From Ophiosphaerella korrae (taxonomy: Eukaryota > Ascomycota > Dothideomycetes > Pleosporales > Phaeosphaeriaceae), in NCBI GenBank assembly GCA_028456385.1, contig JALNQF010000777.1, forward strand, positions 1 to 14,386: 14,386 bases of DNA. The letters are read 5' to 3'. The notes under the pieces are model-generated. The model was not told the origin of the DNA. It worked only from the letters and a program-made list of their open reading frames with translations, and searched no databases. Shown piece by piece: positions 1 through 10,569 of the stretch. Position 1 is the first letter of the stretch. Every line of letters starts with the position of its first letter. The position numbers and the translations under genes are program-made.

Positions 1-524
1 TTTAATATAGTAAAAAAAGAAAAAGAAGCGCTTATATTATAAGAATCTATAGAAAAATCTATATAATAAAGAAAAAAACGTTAGTAGGACTATATACTAG
101 CTAAATATTATTCTACTAAGTATTAATACTAATAGGTTATAGCTAATAAATATAAGTTTTTAGTAAAAGTTTACTTTTATATCTTTTACTTAATATCTAC
201 TCTTTAAATAATTAGAATTAAGTATAACTCAACTATATTAATTTAACTATATATATCTAACTTATATTAAAAAATAATAGAAAAAGATACTAAAAATAAA
301 AAAATTATTAAGCTTTGAAGTTAGCTTAAAAAAAGTCCTCGAAACAGTTTAAATCCTAGCTCGTATCTGCTTAGTAATCAAAAATCATAGGAGACTAAAA
401 TATAGACCCTAATATTTTCTTTAGGATTTATGTTCGCTTATATTTTTAGCTCTTATATTCGTAGAGTTATTACTAGTTAAAAACTATAACTTTTTTTTAG
501 GCTTTTTTTTCGTGTCACCCTACT
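1..524 (+). repeat. Left terminal inverted repeat (524 bp, perfect)
   Basis: Base-by-base comparison shows that positions 1-524 are the exact reverse complement of 13863-14386, with no mismatch or gap. Pairing continues to 530/13857 with a single mismatch at 525/13862, a C-T type difference. The outer 300 bp are nearly pure A/T with one CpA. The inner part (about 316-520) keeps several CpA/TpG sites, for example around GTGTCACCC at 512-520, so it is less RIP-depleted than the interior. The outermost bases are TTTAATATAG. No coding frame, tRNA or 5S-like sequence was recognised in it. It abuts a truncated integrase on its inner side. Confidence 0.97.
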
Positions 525-530
525 ATAGTA

Positions 531-2468
531 ACTTCTATCTTACTTTTTTCTTTATATAGTCTAAAGTATAAATACTTTATAAGCTTATCTACTATTATTA
601 AGATTCTATTATACTTAACTCTTAATATTAAGTCTTTTAACTTAGGTAACTTTGTAATAAAGTCTATTATAATAATTCCTTAAAGTTATTCTAGTACTTT
701 AACTAGTTATAATATTCTATATAGTATATATCTACTATATAATCTCGTAGTACTTGTATTACTAATTATCTTACCTTTAAGATATAGTACTCTTATAGTA
801 GTCTATCTAGTATTTTATTAATACCTTAGTATCTATATACTAGTAACTTATAGAACTATTATATAAATTCTCTTTATATCTTATTCAGAATATACGTTCT
901 TCTATATAATTTTATAAGTTCTTTTTACATTTTAAGTTTTTTTATATTTTTAGATATTTTTATTTCTTCCTAAATCTATTTATTTAGCTTACTACTCTTC
1001 CTTTTAAGTATTAAAGCTATTTTTAGTATATTCAGGATTAGATATCTATTTTTGTTCTTAACTAAGACTATACTAGTAGTACTTACTTTTTCTTTTAAGT
1101 CTAGTCTTCTACTAAAAGTATCTATAAATTAATTATCTTTTCTTTTTATATATATAACTTTAAAGTAAAATATTAATAAGAATTCCTACTATCTTATATA
1201 TTATTATAATAGGTCTTTATTTAATATAAATCTTATAAGATTTCTATAGTCTATATAGACTTTTATTTAGTATTTTACTTTTTATAAGTATACTCTCTAT
1301 TTCTTAAATACTTTATAAATTATTAGTATTTCTTTATTATAGATTAAGTAATTAAGTTCTACTAGCTTTATTTTCTTAGAGAAGTATTTAACTAAGTATT
1401 CTTATTTTTTAAGCTAATCTTCTTGTATTAGTACTATTCTATAGACTAAGTTTAATACGTGTATCTTTACTATTACTAGTAGTTCTATATTATATATTCT
1501 AATAACTAGGTTTTCTATAAACTTCTTTTTTATCTATTTAAATAGTGTATTCTTCTTTATAAGTTTTATTTGTAGTTCTATTATCTTAGACTATCTTACT
1601 ATTATCTTTTTATAAAAGTTTACTAGCCTATAAAACTATTATCCTTCTTGTAAGTTCTTTAGTATTAGCTATTCCTAGATTACCTTAATTTTTTTAAAGT
1701 TAATCTTTATTTTTCCTAGTTCTATAATAAATCTAAGGAAATTAATTCTTTTATATAAAATTTGTATTTCTTTATCTTAAAGAATAGTTTATTTTCTACT
1801 AGCTTTTCTATTACTTTATATACGTATTATACGTGTTCTTCCTCTATTTCTAAGAATATAAAGATATTATCTAGGTATATAAATATAAATAAATTTAAGT
1901 ATTCTTTTAGGACTATATTAATCCTATCCTAGAATACTACTAGTATATTTATTAATCTAAATAGTATAACTAAGTATTTAAATAGTCTATACTACGTTCT
2001 AAATATAGTTTTCTATTTATCTCTTTTTTTAATTCTAATCTAGTAGTAGGCGTTCTAGATATCGAGTTTAGTAAGGATTTAAGCTTTCTATAGTCTATCT
2101 TCTATCTTATCTATATATAGTAAGGGGTATTAGTTTTTATTTATAACTACGTTTTTTTTTCTAAAGTCTACGTAGAGTTATTTATTATTTATCTCTTTTT
2201 TATCTATAAATATAAGTCTATATATTACTAAGGATTAGGAATTTCTTATATATTCTTTTTTTATTTCGTTTTTAATAAACACTTATTTAATCTTTAATTT
2301 TTTTTAGTTTTTTAATAAACTAGGCTCTAGCCTATATTTTTCTCTTCTTCTAGGTCTATAACTAAATCCTATAGTTAATATTCTAGAAAGTAGTTGTCTA
2401 CCTCTATAAGTTATTTTTCTTATTTTTTATATTCTTTTTAGAATTCTCCTTTATATATAATTATATTA
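531..2468 (-). pseudogene. Element B pol, second (downstream) copy: RT-RNase H-integrase, truncated
   Basis: Degraded Ty3/gypsy pol on the minus strand. The reverse-transcriptase catalytic box reads YLDNIFIF (Tyr codon at 1877-1875), a YLDD box with its second Asp changed to Asn by a G-to-A step. Toward the left follow RNase H-like sequence and then an integrase core with the diagnostic DFITKLP (Asp codon at 664-662) and a following VDK-L-KY stretch. The integrase ends about 45 residues after that Asp, where the left inverted repeat begins, so the other two DDE residues are missing. RT and integrase are in different frames, so at least one indel exists besides RIP stops. At the right it starts abruptly near 2468, inside what should be the protease-RT linker, and is joined to the other pol copy. 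It is dead as a gene. Confidence 0.88.
689..2468 (-). repeat. Tandem direct repeat of B pol, copy 1
   Basis: This 1.8-kb block matches the neighbouring block 2470-4265 in the same orientation. Offset between equivalent bases is 1796-1797 over the RT (1875 vs 3671; 2441 vs 4238) and 1762-1780 at the integrase end (781 vs 2543; 711 vs 2491), so a few small indels separate them. Most differences seen are transitions. Confidence 0.85.
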
Positions 2469-2469
2469 T

Positions 2470-4265
2470 ATCTATTATACTTATTTCTATAATATTCTAT
2501 ATAGTCTTATAATACTTCTATTTCTAGTTATTTTACTTTTAAGATATAGTAGTCTTATAGTAGTCTATCTAATATTTTATTAATACCTTTATATCTATAT
2601 ACTAGTAGTTTGTAAAATTATTATATAAACTCTCTTTATATTTTATTTAGAATATAAGTTCTTTTATTTACTTTTATAAGTCCTTTTTAGGTTTCTAGCT
2701 TCTTTATTTCTTTAGAGGCTTTTTCTATTTCTTTCTAAATGTATATATCTAGCTTACTACTCTTTCTTTTAAGTATTATAGCTATTTTAGGTATATTTAG
2801 GACTAGATATCTATTCTTATTTTTAACTAAGACTATACCTATAGTATTTACTTCCTTTTATAAGTCTAGTCTCTTACTTAGAGTATTTATAAATTAGTTA
2901 TCTTTACCCTTTATATATATAATTTTAAAGTTAAATATTAATAAGTATTCTTACTATCTTGTATAGTGTTATAATAAGTCTTTATTTATTATAAATCTTA
3001 TAAGATTTTTATAGTCTATATACACTTTTATTTAATACTTTACTTTTTATAGATACACTCTCTATTACTAAAATACTTTATAGATTACTAGTATTTCTTT
3101 ATTATAAATTAAGTAGTTAAGTTCTACTAGCTATATTTATTTTAAAAAGTATTTAACTAAGTATTTTTACTTTATAACCTAGTCTTCTTATATTAGTGCT
3201 ATTCTATAAACTAAATTTAATATATCTATTTTTACTATTACTAGTAGTTCTAGATTATATATTCTAATAACTATATTGTGTATTAACTTTTATTTTATCT
3301 CGTTAAATACTTTATTATATTCCTAAGTCTATTTAAATAGTATATCCTTTTTTATAAGTTTTATTAATAGCTTTATTATTTTAAACTATCTTACTATTAA
3401 TTTTCTATAAAAGTTTACTAATCTATAAAACTATTATACTTCTTATAAGTTCTTTAGTATTAGCTATTCCTAGATTACTTTTATCTTATTAGGGTTAATC
3501 TATATTTTTCCTAGTTTAATAATAAATCTAAGGAAATCTATTTCCTTTATATAGAACTTATATTTTCTTATCTTAAAGAATAGTTTATTTTCTACTAGTT
3601 TTTCTAGTACTTTGTATATATATTACACGTGTTCTTTCTCTAATTCTAAGAATATAAAGATATCGTCTAAGTATATAAATATAAATACGTCTAAGTACTC
3701 TTTTAAGACTATATTAATTCTTTCTTAAAATACTACTAGTATATTTATTAATCTAAAGGGTATAACTATATATTTTAATAGTCTATATTACGTTCTAAAT
3801 ACTATTTTCTATTTATCTCTTTTTTTATCCTAATCTAGTAGTAAGTAGATTAGATATCTAGTTTTACAAAGATTTTAGCTTTTTATAGCCTATCTTGTAT
3901 CTTATCTATATATAGTAAAGGGTATTTGTTTTTTATCTATAATTGTATTTATTTTTCTAAAATCTATATAGAGTTATTTTTCTTCTATTCTCTTTTTATC
4001 TATAAAGATAAGTCTATATACTACTAAAGATTAGAATTCTTATATCTATCTTTTTCTTATTATATTTTTAATAAATACTTACTTAATCTTAGATTCTTCT
4101 TCTATCTTTCTATAGACTAGGCTCTAGCCTATGTTTTTTCCTTTTTCTAAGTTTATTACTAGGTCCTATAGTTAGTATTCTAGAAGATAGTTATCTAGCT
4201 TAATAAGTTATTTCTCCTATTTTTTATATTCCTCTAGGAATTCTCCTCTATATATACTTATATTA
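2470..4265 (-). repeat. Tandem direct repeat of B pol, copy 2
   Basis: Partner of 689-2468. Similarity fades at about 4265 on the protease side, where the first copy breaks off (near 2468), which sets the junction of the duplication to within about 10 bp. Confidence 0.85.
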
Positions 4266-4650
4266 GCTTTTAGTGTATCTTCTTTAGAGTAGCTAATTTT
4301 TTTTATTCTCTAATTAATCCTTAAGTTAGTTATTTATAACTATAGTATACCTAATATTACGTCTTATTTGTTATTAATTGTTGTTATATCTACAACTATA
4401 TTCTTAATTTCTAGTCTTTCTAGCCTTAGTATAGAAAGTACTATTTCGAACCTAATAGGTTCCTAAAATAGTTTTCCTTTAATTATACTTAGTTATTAAA
4501 GGTATCTCTTTATTATATAGTATATTCCTTACTCTTCTATAAACTTTCTTAATATAAAGTTCCTTGTAGCTCTACTATTAATTATTAGTTATACTTTCTT
4601 CTCTTAGTATATACCTATTTTTATAATATATAGGCTTCCTTTATATTATA
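2470..4650 (-). pseudogene. Element B pol, first (upstream) copy: protease-RT-RNase H-integrase N-terminus
   Basis: Degraded Ty3/gypsy pol on the minus strand. The aspartic protease active site is visible as NSRAT followed by NFI (Asn codon at 4579-4577), which is DSGAT-NFI after two G-to-A changes. The RT box is intact as YLDDIFIF (Tyr codon at 3673-3671), and protease and RT share one frame, so few or no indels separate them. RT-RNase H connection and RNase H sequence follow to the left. The copy stops near 2470, before the integrase core, and the next pol copy begins directly. Stops are TAA/TAG at expected Gln/Trp sites. In an active element this polyprotein would process Gag-Pol, make cDNA and integrate it. 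Confidence 0.9.
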
Positions 4651-4697
4651 GGTGTAATAGAAGGAATCGAGATAGAACTAATTGATCCCAACTTAGG

Positions 4698-5070
4698 TGC
4701 TAACAAGGTATAGAATAAGCGGGGTAACAACCTTGATTAGGAAACTACATATAACTAGGACACCTAGGGTAATCTGTAATCTGTTAACTCTTAGCACTAA
4801 TAGATTACAGATTAGAGTAATCTACGATCTATTAGTCTTAGTAACTACAGATTATAGATTATGTTAAGTATATAGATAGTAGAATACGTATTATTAAGAT
4901 AGTATCAGCAATTTAATCCTTTAACTATAGAACGCTAATATAAGATAGTTGCAAAATATCTTCTATTATTTATAGTTATTGTAGATTACAATACGAACTT
5001 TTACTATTACCTCGTAATCTACTAACCCTATAGATAGGTACTTATAGTTGACGACAGGAGGCCTACAACA
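4698..5070 (-). repeat. LTR-like unit, possible solo LTR of a third family
   Basis: Read on the minus strand this 373-bp stretch starts TGTTGTAGGC and ends TTGTTAGCA, fitting the TG...CA rule of LTR ends. About 25 bases in is an ACTATAAGTA stretch that could be a TATA box. It is flanked by CTTTA and TTAGG, which do not form a target duplication, and no second copy exists in the window, so the boundaries are a guess. It is clearly not the LTR of element A. Confidence 0.35.
4770..4814. repeat. Hairpin-forming inverted repeat
   Basis: Arms 4770-4786 and 4798-4814 pair over 17 positions with one G-T mismatch around an 11-base loop. The left arm contains AATCTGTAATCT, the right arm AGATTACAGATT. 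Further partial copies of the AATCT/AGATT unit follow up to about 4861. It lies inside the low-RIP island. Function is unknown; it may simply be internal LTR structure. Confidence 0.75.
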
Positions 5071-5197
5071 CTTTACCTTATAGCTTTTTTTACTTAGGTC
5101 TTTCTTTAAATTATCTATCTTTCTAAAGCTATTACCTTGTTTTATATTTATAATTTACGTGTTTTAGATATTTATTATATGTATATTTATACTATAG
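5071..5197 (-). pseudogene. Short piece of element B between the island and element A
   Basis: AT-rich, RIP-type sequence. It would continue into 11919 onward if element A were removed, so it belongs to the gag-protease interval of B. No domain was recognised. Its last five bases (5193-5197) are the target-site duplication of A. Confidence 0.45.
5193..5197. repeat. Target-site duplication TATAG, left copy
   Basis: TATAG directly abuts the outer edge of the left LTR and is repeated at 11914-11918 beside the outer edge of the right LTR. Five bases is the usual size for Ty3/gypsy integration. Confidence 0.92.
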
Positions 5198-5475
5198 TGT
5201 TAAGAGGTAGCTAGAAGATAATAGTACTTACTATAGGCTATAGGAGATAGTAAAGGGATAATAGATAGTATTCGATAGTACTACTAGTATCTAAAGGAGA
5301 ATAATACTTACTTTACTCTTTTTATAAGTATTAAGCCTTTTATACGCCTATATAGCGTACTAGCCTTACTTTAGATTATAACTATATAATATTATAATCT
5401 TTAGTGTATTAGCCTTACCTCTAACTTATACTAGAGTTTATAAGAGTCTTAAGTATTTAATAAACTCTTATTATA
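5198..5475 (-). repeat. Element A 3' LTR (left)
   Basis: Identical in length (278 bp) to 11636-11913 at a constant offset of 6438, so there are no indels. About 21 sites differ, every one a transition. At about 18 of them this left copy has A/T where the right copy has G/C, so it was mutated more heavily. Minus-strand ends are TATAATAAG (an expected TG start changed to TA) and CTTAACA. Confidence 0.97.
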
Positions 5476-5478
5476 GAG

Positions 5479-5489
5479 CCTCTCTTTCT
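5479..5489 (-). other. Polypurine tract of element A
   Basis: On the minus strand this is AGAAAGAGAGG, followed by three bases and the 3' LTR. Its position and composition fit the primer for plus-strand DNA synthesis. Confidence 0.75.
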
Positions 5490-5782
5490 AGCTAGTGTCT
5501 TTACTAGCTCTTTAAAGTGTAACCTTAATAAAAACCCTAAACCTTTAAGAAAATAGAGAAAAGAGTATTTCTATACCTTACGCGCTATACCTATATATTA
5601 GGCGTATTATTATTATTATACTTATATATAATATTCTATTTATATTTTAATAATAAGTAAAAGATTATTACTTATATAATTACGTTTACTCTTAGTAGAC
5701 CTTATATAAAAAATATTTTTCTTTTATAATTATTTTACTTATCCTCTTATTAGCTATAGCGTATACTTAACGTATACGTAGT
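5490..5782. other. 3' untranslated spacer of element A, nothing recognised
   Basis: AT-rich sequence between the polypurine tract and the ORF-like stretch. No frame, motif or repeat stands out apart from the GTATAC cluster at its right end. Confidence 0.5.
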
Positions 5783-5786
5783 ATAC
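5761..5786. repeat. Cluster of three GTATAC palindromes
   Basis: GTATAC occurs at 5761-5766, 5772-5777 and 5781-5786. It sits at the start of the unexplained ORF-like stretch. It may be a simple repeat or a site cluster; no function is assigned. Confidence 0.5.
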
Positions 5787-6680
5787 GTTTAGTAATTATT
5801 ACTATAGTTTACTATCCTCGCATAAAGTTTATTAAGAAAAGTAATATCTATTAAGCTTAGCCTTTTAAGTAGAGCGTAGACACTAAGCGCGCTAACTATA
5901 ATACTTTATATACTACTTACTTATGCTACACTTAAAGTATTATTAACTAGAAGGAAGTATATAATAAGCTAGAAGAACGTCGCTACTAGTATTATTCCTC
6001 TAGTAATTTTAGTAGCTACGCTTTAGTAACTATAATACGTACTCTTTATATACGCTTTAACTAATATAAATAGGTACTTCCTATACTTAGTAGGCGCGTT
6101 AATCGTCTTTATAAGCTTTGTAATGCGTATAATACTACTATATCTAATACTAGCGCTCCTAAGACTAACTTAGAGGTACGCTATACTAGCGTTAAGCTTA
6201 CTCGTACCTAGCGTACCTTTAACTTAGAGCTATTAAACTATAGGCACCTTACTACTTATAGTAGTACTCCTCTAAGAGTACTTACTTAAACGCTTATAAC
6301 TATACTTTAATTTTTAGAGCTTATTTTAACTAAAAAGCGTAGCCTTATAGCCTAGTAGTAGGGTTTAGTTAGAGTATTAATAGAGATTTTAGGCTACCTT
6401 CGCTATATTATATATTCGCCTATACTACGCTTATATAGCGTATACTAACTACTTTTTAGGCTTACTATAGTTACTTTTCTATAAAATAGGTTAATAATAA
6501 AGAAGATAATAATAAAGATAGTAGTAAAGAAGAAGAAGAAAAAGAGAATAGAGGTAAAGAAGAGGTAGTAGAAGAAGAAGAAGTAGAAGAAGAAGAAGAA
6601 GAAAATAAAGTAGAGAGTTAAGATATTCTACTTTTAAAAAGTAAGTAGGATGTAAGTAAAGAGTAGTTTAGGCTTATCTA
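5783..6680 (+). pseudogene. ORF-like stretch in the 3' region of element A; strand unresolved
   Basis: Between pol and the 3' LTR lies about 1.2 kb that no standard Ty3 domain explains. The plus-strand frame starting near 5783 gives protein-like stretches such as EVYNKLEERR (from 5954) and codons of RNY type to about 6440, broken by roughly 14 TAA/TAG, including three in a row at 6353-6361. From 6490 a second plus frame encodes a Glu-rich acidic run (6525-6605). The stop count is close to what such AT-rich DNA gives by chance, and the RNY pattern is symmetrical, so a minus-strand reading in the pol frame phase is almost as plausible. No family was recognised. It may be an antisense extra ORF, as known in some plant Ty3 elements, or non-coding. 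Confidence 0.3.
6525..6605 (+). repeat. GAA-rich purine tract
   Basis: Imperfect GAA microsatellite on the plus strand with scattered AGG and GTA interruptions. In one plus-strand frame it encodes mostly Glu. It is the most strand-asymmetric tract in the window and lies downstream of the element A pol. Confidence 0.85.
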
Positions 6681-6699
6681 ATAAGTAGAGAAGAAATAG

Positions 6700-9600
6700 T
6701 TTATAGTATAATTATTTGTTTTTTATATATATAGATACCTAGCTATAGAGCTAAAAGTTAGATTACGCTATTTACTCTATAAGTATATTTTAAGTACGTA
6801 AATTACGTTTTCTACGTACGTTTTAATTGTAAAGCGCTTTAAGCTAAATTAAAATCTTTAAGTAGTTTATTTATATCTTTAAAATCTATAGCAAGAGTCT
6901 ATATATCCTAGGATTTATTATATCCTTTCTATCTAAGGAGATACTCTAGTTATACTTTCCTTTTATATTTCTTTAGAATTCTTTTAACTTTTTATACTTC
7001 TTTTCTTTCTTCTATTACCTTAGGTAGCTAGGTATTATCTTCTACACCTAATTAAGATTTCTATCTCTTAAGGAGGGAAATATAAAATACGTTATAAATA
7101 TAATAGTAGGGTAGTAGTAGTAGGTAGTATACCTATATTCCTACTACGTCTTATACTTAAAATAGTCTAATAAACTTATCTAATAGCTTCTTATATAGTT
7201 AGTAAGTAAAGCTTAAGTTTTTTATACTTAGTAGGACTAGCTCTCCTTTTCTAAAGACTTCTAGTTTATATTTATTATTATAGTACTACGCTTAATATAC
7301 TTATACTTTCTATAAAGACTTTATAAGCGTTACTTATACGCTATATATATGCTTTACTCTTTAAATAGCGTCTAGTACCTTTTTTTCTAGCCTACTATCC
7401 TTAAGTAAGTATATAAAGATTAGGTATTTACTTAGTATAGTATAAAAAGGCGTTATCTTTATTCTTTTATAAATTAAGTTATTATATACAAATTATACTG
7501 TTTTTAGTAAAGTAACCTAATTATCTTAATTCTCTATTATAAAGATTTTTAAATACTATTCTAGAGTCTAATTTTATTATTTAGTTTACCTATTAGTCTA
7601 TAGGTAGAAAGCTATACTTAGCCTACGCTTTACCTATAGTTAGTAGTATATTTCTACTTAAAATTTTAAAGTAAAGATTAACTCTTAGTCTAATATAATA
7701 CCTTTCTATATCCTATAGTTTAAGATAATATTATTAAAGTATACTTCTATAAACTATTATACGTCCTACTTTTTAAGTACTAGGATATAGATAGCTATCT
7801 TAGATAAGTAGTCTACTATTACTAGTATTATATTATATATGTACTTTAAGCTATCTTTTAAAGGTAGGAGGCCTATAATAAAGTCTAGAGAGACTTCTTT
7901 AAAGATATTACTTAAGATTAGTAAAGGAGATAATTCCTTATACTACTTATACTTTAGCGCTTTACTTTACTAGTATATTGCGTAAGTCTTTATATATTTC
8001 TAAACGTTTTACTCTATTAATAGCGAGTAATAGTATCTTATAATTAGCTTAAGTATTTTACGTATACTAAAGTAGCTAGCTATATACAAGTTATAATACT
8101 AGAGTAGAATTTCTTACCTAATAGTAAGTTTCTCTAGAACGTATACTCTACCTTTATATCTTATAACTTTCTTATTATCTAAGCGCTATACTTGCGCTCT
8201 ACTACTATATTAAGTACTTTTAACTTTTATTAAACTCTCTACTTATACTTATATAAAGACGTCCTTTTACTATAGTCTATATAAGGTTGTTAGAAAGGCT
8301 TTAGACTCTACTAATATAGGTTTACTACTAACTAACTCTTTAGCTATTAAGCGTAGTACGTATAGTATATATTCTATAGCACTAGTAGTAGAAGTCCTTT
8401 TAGTACTATAGTCTCTAGTACTATATATCTTGTATATACTTTCTAAGCTTAGCTTAGTTATAGATCTTCTTACTCTACTAGTTATCTTTACCTTAGCTAC
8501 TAAGCTTACTAGTTATAATTTTTCTTAGAGAGTAAGTAATAAGTATACTAGTAATAGGTTCTCCTACTTGTAGTTATATCTTCTTAAAAAGCTATCTATA
8601 GGATCTAGCCTACTAGCCTAGTATTTTACCTTAAAATTAAAAGCTCTTAAGTATATAGCCTAGCGTACTTAGCGTAAGTTTAGCTTATATATAGTATATA
8701 TTAAGCGTAAGTTATTATAATCTATAAGTACTTAAATTATATACTATATACCTTTAAGGTAGTATCTCTACTATTTAAAACTATAAATAATAGTAAGAAG
8801 TTTAGTATTGTATATTTTATAGTTTAATTCTACTTCTTATAGTTTTCTAGAAGTAAAGGTAACTAGATACTATTTCCTATCTAGGTAGAGTTAGGATAAG
8901 ATCCTAGAGATCGCAAAAGTTAATACATCTATCTCTAAGTAAATAGGTAGCGCTAAGTTATAGTAGCGTAAGATAAGTATACTTATAAAGTATACTTTAA
9001 GTTATTTAAAAGCCTTTTATATTATACTAACCTAATAGAATTCTTACTTCTCTTTTAATAAGTCTATAAGAGAGGCTATTTTATAAGTATATCTTTTAAT
9101 AAATCTTTAGTAGAAGTTTATAAAACCTAGGAATAACTATAGTTCCTTAATACTTATAGGCTCTAGCTATTACGTAATAGTCTTAATACGCTTAGGTTTA
9201 GTATATATACTACGACTTATAATAATAAAGCTTAGAAAATATACTTTATTAGATATAAAGGTGTATTTCTTTAGGTTTATAAAGAGTTTTACTCTTCTTA
9301 GCGCTACTAGTATAGAGTAGATAGCGCGCTAGTATAGCGTAATATTATTACTATAGGTATATATAAGTATATTATTAAGGTACACTATATAGATATAATC
9401 TAGGAATCTACTAAGCGCCTTGTTAATATACGCTTAAAAACTAGTAGGGGCGTTAGTTAGCTTAAAAGGTATTACTAGGTATTTAAAATACTTATAGTAA
9501 GTGTAGAAAGTAGTTTTCTACTTATCTCCTAATTTAATTCTAATCCTATAGTAAGTATTCTTAAGATCTAAGGTAGTATAGTATTGTACGCCTAATAAGT

Positions 9601-10550
9601 AGTCTAGTATCTCTCTAATTAGTAGGAGTAGGCACTAATCTTTTACTATAACTAAGTTTAGGCTATAGTAGTTAATATAGAGGCGTAGAGCTCTATCCTT
9701 CTTTAGAATAAAAAGGATAAGTACCCCTACTAGACTATTACTATAATATATCTAGCCCTTATAGAGTATATCCTCTATATACGCGTAGAGTACTTTAAGC
9801 TTATATATAGAGAGATTATAGAGTAGCTTATAAAGAGGTTCCTTTCCTTCTATTAATAGGATTACGTAATTAGAGTTCTTTAGGTAAAGTAGTATCTATA
9901 TAGCAACGTTATTAAATACGTTATAGTATTCTAATAAAGTGTCTAGAATACGCAACTCCTATACTATAAGTATAGCGTAGATACGTATATTATATTCTAA
10001 GTTAATTATATTAGTCTTAAGTACTCCTAGTAAGTATAGTTCTACTTATATTTCTCCTAGGTCTTTTGTAAATTCTTTAGTTATATATAACTATACTTAA
10101 GTAATAGAGGTATATCCCTAATACTATATTTACAATCTATAGTTAAGTTATATCTTTTCTTATTTAAAAAACGGATTTCTAAGAAAAAGTACTACTTCCT
10201 CTTTATCTACTCTATATACTATAATCTTAGACCTACGTATTACTTTATTATTATTAGTAAGGCGCACCTAAAGCTTATAAGTAGTATAAGTATTCTACTT
10301 TTACGCCCCTATCTAGCTTAGTCTAGAGAGCTTAGCGTCTTAGATTAGTTTTAGTCCTATTTCTACTATAGTCTACTAACTAATAAGACTAATATCTACT
10401 TAAGGGTCTAGAATAACCTAAAGCTTTATTTCTAGCTCTAAGCCTAAAGCTACGCTATATATATACTATATACCTAGTAAGATATTAATTAATCTACGCC
10501 TTACTATCCTAGAGCTAATAATAAAGCTAGGCCTTTTCCTATTTAGTTTA
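6700..10550 (-). pseudogene. Element A pol: protease-RT-RNase H-integrase-chromodomain
   Basis: One minus-strand frame runs through all domains, broken mainly by TAA/TAG at expected Gln/Trp sites. Protease: motif DISLIS at about 10396-10379, preceded by ILDP where ILD(S/T)GA is expected. RT: ILFILKKD...LRLYINYYSLN (Leu codon from 9721) matches PILFVPKKD...LRLCVDYRGLN, and the catalytic box is YLNNILIY (Tyr at 9382), that is YLDD with both Asp changed to Asn. RNase H and its connection lie at about 8650-8900 (ELNYKIYNTKLL and YYLKG). Integrase: zinc-finger CxxC seen as YAIY (7984), and the core starts SLDFIIGLLP (Asp at 7885) followed by ILVIVD. The C-terminal chromodomain (about 6850-7018) shows LEYLLR-KGYN and a D-W-like stop site typical of LVRWKGY. 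Gag is in a different frame. Confidence 0.95.
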
Positions 10551-10569
10551 TATAGACTAGAATATAGTT

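Larger units (their letters stand above)
4655..5075. other. Island with little RIP damage
   Basis: CpA and TpG are common here (for example ACAAGG, TTGATCCCAAC, GACGACAGG, CTACAACA) but almost absent on both sides. The island separates the B protease from the rest of B, and its edges coincide with a change of base texture. It contains the LTR-like unit and hairpin listed separately. No coding frame was recognised in it. Confidence 0.6.

Noticed and set aside
330..365. tRNA-like T-arm in the inverted repeat (GTTTAAATCC)
   Set aside because: The flanking bases do not form the 5-bp T stem and no anticodon arm or acceptor stem is present.
2150..2170. Homopolymer T runs as terminators
   Set aside because: Poly-T is expected everywhere in this AT-rich DNA and no stem precedes these runs.
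4698..5070. 5' LTR of element B
   Set aside because: It lies between gag and protease of B, not outside gag, and no partner LTR exists in the window.
6490..6680. Glu-rich plus-strand ORF as a real gene
   Set aside because: The GAA tract is a microsatellite that yields a Glu run in one frame by itself; it cannot be counted as independent coding evidence.
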